Below, piece after piece: positions 1 to 7,100 of a DNA stretch of 64,000 nucleotides. The notes below the pieces were generated by a model, which saw only the letters and a program-made list of their open reading frames with translations, searched no databases and was not told where the DNA came from. Made by a program: the position numbers and the translations under genes. The DNA is from CAZMBI01 sp964564675 (lineage in GTDB: Bacteria; Pseudomonadota; Alphaproteobacteria; Rickettsiales; UBA3002), in NCBI GenBank assembly GCA_964564675.1, contig CAZMBI010000010.1:13323-77322 (forward strand), read 5' to 3'. Position 1 is the stretch's first letter. Every line of letters starts with the position of its first letter.

Positions 1-34
1 CGAACCTTATTCCGAACCTTATATTGATCATATT

Positions 35-299
35 ATGACCATTCCTTCCTACACGCCGGATCAGGAAACCGCCGCCCGGCTCGAAGCGCTGGCCGAAGCT
101 ACGGGCAGGCCTGCTCATCAGCTGATTATTAGAGCGGTTGACAGTTCCTCATAAGTCAGGATGCTCATTTGGCTGAGAAAAAGAAGATATGGAGCGTTAT
201 GAACAGTTTCGGCAACTCAAAGACGGCGCCTACCACGCAGCTGTTGCCAAATGGCTGCATAGTATCGGCAGCGATGATGAACTGCCATGCCCCAAGTAA
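35..299 (+). pseudogene. Ribbon-helix-helix type antitoxin, frame broken twice
   Basis: Three reading frames in succession spell one antitoxin-like protein. From ATG 35 the frame reads a typical helix-turn segment (ARLEALAEATGRPAHQLIIRAV) up to about 139. It continues one frame over at about 142-180 (QFLISQDAHLAEK) and then in the third frame from about 183 (EDMERYEQFRQ, ending SDDELPCPK, stop 297-299). Each switch fits one missing base: the first near 140-141, the second in the A-run 178-182. The last 13 bases overlap the toxin start at 287, as is usual for antitoxin-toxin pairs. If the shifts are real, only a 39-residue N-terminal fragment (35-154) would be made. The family assignment rests on pattern and context; no search was possible. 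Confidence 0.65.
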
Positions 300-592
300 T
301 CTGGACGCGTCCCGCCTTGGGCGATCTTGAGCGCCTGATTCATTTTTTGAAACATAAACACCCCTTTGCTGCCGGCCGCGCCGCCAGCGCTATTATTGAC
401 GCTGGCAATCACACGGCCCAGACACCACATATCGGGTGGCAGATGCACGATGATACGCACACGATGACACGCAGCGGCGGGAATTATTGGTTCCGTTTGG
501 GAAACATGCTATATTTACGCCGTGTCATCGATGAAGGCAACAATGTGGTGGTTTTACGCGTGTGGCACTCGCGTGAAAACCGCCGTGACTAA
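287..592 (+). CDS. RelE/ParE family toxin of a type II toxin-antitoxin system
   Basis: This 101-residue basic protein has the size and layout of ParE/RelE toxins: an N-terminal helical part (ALGDLERLIHFL), a middle strand region, and a C-terminal strand ending VVVLRVWHSRENRRD, where the final Trp-His-Ser-Arg cluster is typical of ParE-like proteins. Members either poison gyrase (ParE) or cut mRNA (RelE), and the sequence alone does not say which. The start overlaps the end of the upstream antitoxin frame by 13 bases, so the two would be translationally coupled. The toxin frame is intact while the antitoxin is broken, an odd state unless the shifts are sequencing errors or the toxin is inactive. 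Confidence 0.75.
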   Translation: MPQVIWTRPALGDLERLIHFLKHKHPFAAGRAASAIIDAGNHTAQTPHIGWQMHDDTHTMTRSGGNYWFRLGNMLYLRRVIDEGNNVVVLRVWHSRENRRD

Positions 593-661
593 TAGATAAT
601 ACATACTGATTGATCTTTACCGTCCCCCTTTTTAAGCTGGTGACAAATTATCAGGCCCCGC

Positions 662-2539
662 ATGTTCAACATCAACACCAAACCTTCCTTGTATCGTGAC
701 TTCGCGCTGCTGTCGGCGTTGATTATCTTCATGCTGTTTCTGGTTTCCATCTGGGTATCGTATAAAACCTATCAGGAGCATAGTGCCGATATCCTCAAAC
801 AGCTTGAAAACGAGGCGGTTCGCATCGACCGCGCCTTAATCATCGAGATTGAGCGCGCCTCCTATTTGCTGGAATCCATCGCCCGTCAGATCAGCAGCGA
901 CGGCACCGATGACCGCCAGAGCATACGCCAGCTGTTCGATTCGTTTGATAAATCAAGCTATCCCCGTAACAGTGAGTTTTTCTGGATTGATGCGGAGCAA
1001 AATATCCAGATCAGTTCGCAGGAAGGCTTATTGGACAAGCCGGTGGACGTCTCCGACCGCGATTACATGAAGCGCGCCATCACCACGCCGTGGGAGATTC
1101 ATATCGGCCAGCCGATCGAAGGCCGGATCTCAGAAAAATGGGTGATGCCGATCGCCATCGGTATCAGCGATAATCAGGATAATTTTAAGGGCGTGGTGTT
1201 AGTCAGTATTGATATTAACTCATTCAGCCGCGCCATTCATAAAGTCATTCAACAGGACGGAATCAATTTCGCCATCACCAACTCAGCGTTCACCCTGCTG
1301 ACCGAAATTTCGGAGAAACCACATTTTTTTGATAAACATTTCGAGTTACAAGAGCTCGCCAACATCAATTTTGAAGAGAACCCAAGCGGTGTATATTCCC
1401 GCGCCAGCTTTTGGGATAAAGATAACATCTTCGGCTATTATGAAAAATCCAGGCAATATCCGTATATTATTTTCGTCGGGTATGATGCCAATGCCAGTCG
1501 CGCCATGGTACAAGACATTCTGCTGCCCCGCCTGGCGCAGATCGGCATTATCACGATCTTTCTGGTGTCAATTTTGTGGACGGTGCGCAAGCGAATTATC
1601 CAGCCGGTGATTGCCTTGACGGATCGCACCGCTGAGATTGTACGTGGCCGCTCCTTTGACTATGAAACCGATAAGGGACCGCTTGAAATCGAGATGCTGG
1701 CGGACGAAATCCGTCGGATTCATGACTATATCGACGAGCGGCGGCGGATCGAGCGCGAACTAACCGCCAAAAACATCGAACTGCTCAAGATTCGTGAATC
1801 CGCGGAAATGACCAACCAGATCAAAGCGCAGTTTTTCGAGCAGGTGGGCACCGCCCTGATGCAGCCAGCCACCGCCATCAGCGAATATGCCGAGTCTTTT
1901 CATAACGAGCTGTTCGGCGCGCTGGGCAACCAGAAATATACCGATGTCGCCGAAAAACTGCATTGGCAGGCCGCCACCATCATTGACCTGCTGCAGGACG
2001 TGTTGAACATCTCGCGGGCGGAATCCGGTCTGCTCGTGCTGCAGGAAAATGAGCTGGAACTGCCGCTGGTTATCAAGAAGTGCATCCGCCTCCTGCATGA
2101 GCGCAGCCGCTTCCAGTCCATCGAAGTGGTGCAGGATTACGATGAAAACCTGCCGCAATTATGGGGCGATGAGCTGCGCATCAAGCAATTGCTGCTCAAC
2201 CTGATGAGCGGCGCGGCGGCGCAACTGAAAGCGGGCGATACCATCCGTATCCGCACCGTTATGCAGCGTGACGGCATGGCGATCCGGATGGAATACACCA
2301 TTCCCGAGCATTATTATCACGAAGAAGCGCCGCCACCGGTGCTTGAAGCCAGTCCCAGCTTTTATATGGGCCAGTCGCCGGCCGAACGTTCGGAGCCTTC
2401 CGTCGGGCTGGGATTTGCGCTCAGCCAGCTGATCATCTCCATGCACGGCGGCGGCCTGACGGTTCATACCGGCAGCGACCGCAAGGTGCAGGCCACCGTG
2501 CTGTTCCCCCTGAACCGGGTGATCCGCAAAGCGTCGTAA
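662..2539 (+). CDS. Membrane sensor protein resembling a histidine kinase, phospho-acceptor His missing
   Basis: A 625-residue protein with a transmembrane helix at about 15-35, a periplasmic sensor region of about 240 residues resembling a double CACHE domain (FFWIDAEQNIQISSQ, DRDYMKRAI), a second helix at about 288-308, a HAMP-like linker, a coiled coil at 350-385, and a DHp/ATPase-like C-terminus. It follows the PdhS-like alphaproteobacterial pattern (NELFGALGNQKYTDVA, LLQDVLNISRAESG). The H-box, normally SHELRTP, reads GTALMQP, so residue 397 is Thr, not His. The N-box second Asn is Gly (LLLNLMSGAA) and no DTGxG box is visible. A G2-like stretch (SVGLGFALSQL) remains. I infer a pseudokinase or scaffold. 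No response regulator gene lies next to it. Confidence 0.8.
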   Translation: MFNINTKPSLYRDFALLSALIIFMLFLVSIWVSYKTYQEHSADILKQLENEAVRIDRALIIEIERASYLLESIARQISSDGTDDRQSIRQLFDSFDKSSYPRNSEFFWIDAEQNIQISSQEGLLDKPVDVSDRDYMKRAITTPWEIHIGQPIEGRISEKWVMPIAIGISDNQDNFKGVVLVSIDINSFSRAIHKVIQQDGINFAITNSAFTLLTEISEKPHFFDKHFELQELANINFEENPSGVYSRASFWDKDNIFGYYEKSRQYPYIIFVGYDANASRAMVQDILLPRLAQIGIITIFLVSILWTVRKRIIQPVIALTDRTAEIVRGRSFDYETDKGPLEIEMLADEIRRIHDYIDERRRIERELTAKNIELLKIRESAEMTNQIKAQFFEQVGTALMQPATAISEYAESFHNELFGALGNQKYTDVAEKLHWQAATIIDLLQDVLNISRAESGLLVLQENELELPLVIKKCIRLLHERSRFQSIEVVQDYDENLPQLWGDELRIKQLLLNLMSGAAAQLKAGDTIRIRTVMQRDGMAIRMEYTIPEHYYHEEAPPPVLEASPSFYMGQSPAERSEPSVGLGFALSQLIISMHGGGLTVHTGSDRKVQATVLFPLNRVIRKAS

Positions 2540-2604
2540 TATCTTCTTTCATCCGGCGCCGTACGCATGCTATGCTGTATTGCAAAAAAAAAGGGAGCTG
2601 GTGC

Positions 2605-4176
2605 TTGGACAAGCTGCTGAAATTTATCAATACGCCGCAACAACACCCGGACATTAGCACGCCCGAGGCACGCAAACGGCATTTTGAAGAAATTTACGCC
2701 CCGTTTGACCCAAACCGCGCCGCCACGCAGGCGGGGCGGTGCTCCCAGTGCGGCATCCCCTTCTGCCAGATCCACTGCCCACTGCAGAATAATATCCCCG
2801 ACTGGCTGATGCTAACCGCCGAAGGCCGCTTGCAGGAAGCATATACCATCGCCAGCGCAACCAACAATTTCCCGGAAATCTGCGGGCGCATCTGCCCGCA
2901 GGATAAGCTTTGCGAGGGTAATTGCGTCATCGAACACGGGTTTGAATCGGTCACCATCGGCCAGGTGGAAAAACACATCACCGAAACCGCGTTTGAACAA
3001 GGCTGGGTGCAGCCCATTCGTGTCGATCAGGAAAATAGCTTTTCCGTTGCTATCATCGGTGCCGGACCGGCCGGCATGGCCGCCGCCGAGGAGTTGCGCA
3101 AACTGGGTTATGCCGTACATATCTACGATCGCTATGACCGGGTCGGCGGGCTGATGATCTATGGGATTCCCAATTTCAAGCTTGATAAACACGTGGTGGC
3201 CCGGCGCGAACAGCTAATGCGCAAAAGTGGCATTCAATTCCATCTGGAATGCGCCATCGGCGAGCATATCGCGCTGGCTGAGTTACGCGCGCGCCACGAT
3301 GCGGTGCTGATCGCCACCGGCGTATATCAGGCGCGGCCGCTAAGCGTGCCCAACGCGGCGCATGAGCAGATCATCCCCGCTCTCACCTATCTCACTGCCA
3401 GCAACCGTAAAGGACTGGGCCTTTCCACTCCCCTTCCCGTTTATGGCGGAGGCCTGGGCTTGGGGCAGGAAACCGCCGCCCTCTCCTCCCGCCGGCAGAC
3501 AGAGGAAAATGCCTGGGACCATCTGAACGCCCACGGTAAAAAAGTCGTGGTCATCGGCGGCGGCGACACGGCGATGGACTGTGTGCGCACCGCTGTGCGT
3601 CAGGGCGCTACCTCTATCACCTGCCTGTATCGCCGCGACCGCGCCAATATGCCCGGCAGCGCCCGCGAGGTAAGACATGCCGAAGAAGAAAGCGTGCGCT
3701 TTGAGTGGCTCTCCTCGCCCAAAGCCATTTCATGTGCTCCCCTGCCCGCTGGCAGTGGAGGGAAAGTAGCCGTCAAAGTCGAAAAAATGAAGCTCGGCTC
3801 CCCGGATGCTTCCGGCCGCCTCAAACCCATTCCGCTGCCCGACAGTGTCTACACGCTGGAAGCGGATATGGTCATCGCCGCGCTGGGGTTTGAGGCCGAC
3901 GACTTGCCCGCCCTGTTTGGCGAACCCGACTTACAACGCAATAAATGGGGTAATCTCGCCATCGACGCCCACATGATGACTTCGCTGCCCGGCGTCTTCG
4001 CCGCTGGCGATATCGTCCGCGGCGCCTCGCTGGTGGTCTGGGCAATCAAAGATGGCCGGGAAGCCGCCGCAGCGATCGATCATTATGTAATGTCATCCTG
4101 CGAAGCGCGAAGCGTGCGCGCAGGATCTCAAGCGGTGCCGTGCAGCGGTTTTGACGCGCGTCGCATGACGGAATAA
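2605..4176 (+). CDS. gltD: Glutamate synthase (NADPH) small subunit
   Basis: FAD/NADPH-dependent small subunit of GOGAT; it passes electrons from NADPH to the large subunit. The N-terminal ferredoxin-like region binds two 4Fe-4S clusters (CSQCGIPFCQIHCPLQNNIP and CGRICPQDKLCEGNC). A first dinucleotide motif is GAGPAGMAAAEELRK and the NADPH-binding one is VVVIGGGDTAMDC. The reading frame is open from ATG 2572, but I prefer TTG 2605 because AGGGAG lies 8 bases upstream and the protein then starts MDKLLKFINT. The protein carries extra segments at about 3424-3520 and 3735-3763 and a repeat-derived tail of about 27 residues after the normal end. gltB starts 4 bases downstream. Confidence 0.93.
   Translation: MDKLLKFINTPQQHPDISTPEARKRHFEEIYAPFDPNRAATQAGRCSQCGIPFCQIHCPLQNNIPDWLMLTAEGRLQEAYTIASATNNFPEICGRICPQDKLCEGNCVIEHGFESVTIGQVEKHITETAFEQGWVQPIRVDQENSFSVAIIGAGPAGMAAAEELRKLGYAVHIYDRYDRVGGLMIYGIPNFKLDKHVVARREQLMRKSGIQFHLECAIGEHIALAELRARHDAVLIATGVYQARPLSVPNAAHEQIIPALTYLTASNRKGLGLSTPLPVYGGGLGLGQETAALSSRRQTEENAWDHLNAHGKKVVVIGGGDTAMDCVRTAVRQGATSITCLYRRDRANMPGSAREVRHAEEESVRFEWLSSPKAISCAPLPAGSGGKVAVKVEKMKLGSPDASGRLKPIPLPDSVYTLEADMVIAALGFEADDLPALFGEPDLQRNKWGNLAIDAHMMTSLPGVFAAGDIVRGASLVVWAIKDGREAAAAIDHYVMSSCEARSVRAGSQAVPCSGFDARRMTE
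3424..3470. repeat. Diverged palindromic element inside gltD
   Basis: The stretch ACTCCCCTTCCCGTTTATGG followed by CGGAGGCCTGGGCTTGGGG resembles the C-rich/G-rich palindromes inside gltB at 6122-6143 and 6194-6217. It sits where GltD proteins usually have a short linker before VVVIGGGDTAMDC and adds roughly 25-30 residues of low-complexity sequence in frame. The mismatches suggest an old copy. Confidence 0.5.
3735..3763. repeat. Possible decayed palindromic element inside gltD
   Basis: CTCCCCTGCCCGCTGGCAGT followed by GGAGGG forms an imperfect inverted repeat. It encodes CAPLPAGSGGK, an apparent short insertion between the conserved blocks FEWLSSPKAI and VKVEKMKLGSPDASG. It is weaker than the other copies and may be ordinary coding sequence. 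Confidence 0.3.
4092..4169. repeat. Palindromic repeat forming the C-terminal tail of gltD
   Basis: The element begins GTCATCCTGCG and ends CGCATGAC, so its ends are inverted. Inside is an inverted repeat ATCCTGCG (4095-4102) / CGCAGGAT (4119-4126). GltD is read straight through it, giving an Arg/Ser/Cys-rich tail that ends 7 bases after the element. Confidence 0.7.
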
Positions 4177-4180
4177 ACCG

Positions 4181-7100
4181 ATGAACCGTAATCAGCTTGC
4201 TTCCTATCTTACCGAACACGGCTTTTACGATCCCGCACACGAGCATGATGCCTGCGGTGTCGGGCTGGTCGCGGCGATCGACGGCACGCCGCGCCGCGAG
4301 ATCGTGACGCTGGCCTGTGATGCGCTCAAGGCCGTCTGGCACCGTGGTGCGGTCGATGCGGATGGCAAAACCGGCGACGGCGCGGGCATCCATCTGCAGA
4401 TACCGCCCCGCTTTTTCCGCGACCTGGCGAAACAGATGAAACGCCCGGTGCCCGCAGACGCGCCGCTGGCTGTCGGCATGCTGTTTTTACCGAAAAAGGA
4501 TCTGCGTGCGCAAGAACAATGCCGCGCGCTGATTGAAAGCGAAATCCAGCGGCTGGGGCATCGTATCATCGGCTGGCGACAAGTGCCGATTGACCCCGGT
4601 GTCATCGGGGAGATCGCCAACGACACCCGCCCGGAAATTGAGCAGATATTAGTGGCAGCTTCGCCGGTGCAAAGCATACCTCTCCCAATGGAAGAGGTCG
4701 AAGTCGCGTCAGCAGCTTCAGGAGCGGGTAAAATTAATGTCTGTGACACCTTCGAGCGGGATCTTTACGTCATCCGCCGGCGGATCGAGAAAGCGTTTGC
4801 CGAGGCTGGCATCACCCAGGCCTATATCACCTCGCTGTCCTGCCGGCATATTGTCTATAAGGGGCTGTTCAAAGCCGAACAACTGACCGCCTTTTACCCC
4901 GACCTGCTCGATAGCCGTTTTACCTCCGGCTATGCCATTTTTCACCAGCGCTTTTCGACCAATACCGATCCCAGCTGGGCGCTGGCACAGCCATTCCGCA
5001 CCCTAGCCCATAACGGCGAAATCAATACGCTTAAAGGCAATATCAATGTCATGCGCAGCCATGAAGCGACCATGCACTGCGAGTTGTTGGACAAGTATCT
5101 GGATGATATCCGCCCGATTATTCCCAACCACGCCTCCGACACCGCCGCCTTAGATGCCGTGATGGAGCTGTTGGTTCGCGCCGGACACGACGCACCGCTG
5201 GCCAAGCAGATTCTTATCCCGCCGGCCTGGAGCATGGCCGCCCATATCCCGCCGGCGCATCAGGATATGTTCAACTGCCTCAATACGATCTGCGAACCGT
5301 GGGACGGCCCGGCGGCGATTGCCGCCACCGACGGTCGCTGGGTCATCGCCGGGATGGACCGCGGCGGCTTGCGCCCCATGCGCTATGCCCTGACTGAAGA
5401 CGGCCTTCTGCTGATGGGCTCGGAAACCGGGATGGTGCCGATGGAAGAATCGCAGGTCATGGAAAAAGGCAAGCTCGGGCCGGGGGAATGTATCGGCATC
5501 GATTTGCTGCGCGGTGCGCTGTACAAAGACCGCGAACTCAAGGACCATCTCGCCGCCCAGCACCCCTATAGCGACTGGGTGAAGCAGATTAAGGTGATGA
5601 ACTATAATCACCCTCTGCCCACCCGTCTCCCTAGAGGGAGAGGGAGCCCCTTAGCGGATGGGAATATGCGTCCCCTCCCCCTTCAGGGGGAGGGACAGGG
5701 AGGGGGCAACTCCCCGGAGTGGTTACGCGCCCACCAGCTTGCCGTCGGCCTCACCTTCGAAGACATCGAGACCATCCTCCACCCGATGGCGGCCGAAGGC
5801 AAGGAAGCCGTCGGTTCGATGGGTGACGACACGCCGCTGGCCATGCTTTCGGACAAACCGCGCGGGTTTCATCATTTCTTCCGCCAGAATTTTTCGCAGG
5901 TTACCAATCCGCCGCTCGATTCGCTGCGTGAGCGCCGGGTGATGAGCCTTAATACGCGCTTTGGCAATGACGGTAACTTCCTGTCACTGAGCAATTCCTA
6001 TCAAGATTCCATCCTGCTGGAATCACCGGTGCTGCTGCGCCATGAAATGGAGGCGCTGCAGCGTCGTTTTGCCGATAAGATCACCGTGATTAATACCTTG
6101 TTCGATGTGCCTCAAAACAACCTCCCCCCGTTTACGGGGGGAGACAGGAGGGGGGCAGCCAAACACTCTGAGCCAGAATCCACCCCCACCCTGCCCTCCC
6201 CCATAAATGGGGGAGGGTTGGGGGCATATGAATCGGAAAAAATAAACGCCCTGCGCCGCGGGCTGGACCGTATCATCGCCGAAGCCGAGGCCGCGGTTGA
6301 GGCCGAACGGCCCTATCTGCTGCTCACCGATAGCGGGCGCAGCCGCGAGTGTGCGGCGATCCCGATGATTCTGGCTACCGCCGCCATTAATACACATCTG
6401 GTGAAGCGGAAAATGCGCAAGCGCGCCTCGTTGTTGGTGTGTTCGTCGGAATGCTGCGACGTGCATTATCTGGCGGTGCTGATCGGGGTGGGCGCCACAG
6501 TGGTGCAGCCCTGGCTGGCTGAAGCGACCATCCGTGAGCGCTACGATCAGGGATTGTGCAGTCCCTCCGTCCTCCCACTCAAAGGCGCAGACCGAAAAGA
6601 CTCAGGCGAGCGGGCGGGGGTTGATGAGACGCTACTCGCCCTAAAAACCGCCATGGAGCAGGGCCTGCTCAAAATCATGTCCAAAATGGGCATCTCGGTG
6701 GTCAGTTCCTATCGCAACGGCTATAATTTCGAGGCCATCGGCCTGTCGCGCGCGCTGGTTTCGGAATTTTTCCCCGATCTGCCCTCCCGCTTGTCGGGCA
6801 TCGGCATGGCCGGCATCGAGCGCCGGGTGCTGGCATTACATAGCAAAGCGTATGGGGCGACCTCCACCGCTCGCCCCGCATCGCTGACGCCGCTGCCCAT
6901 CGGCGGATTCTATAAATACCGCACGAGCGGCGAGCGCCACGCTTTCGGCGGCGAACCGGTTCACCTCCTGCAAAGCGCCGTCGGCGAGGATTCTTATGAA
7001 CTCTACCGGAAATATGCGGCGATGGTCAACGAGCAGCCGCCGGTGGCATTGCGCCAGCTGCTTGACTTCGCCTCCGACCGCGCGCCCATCGATCGCTCGC

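Noticed and set aside
1..592. Mobile element carrying the toxin-antitoxin pair
   Set aside because: No transposase, integrase or terminal repeats are visible in the sequence available; only the window edge is seen.
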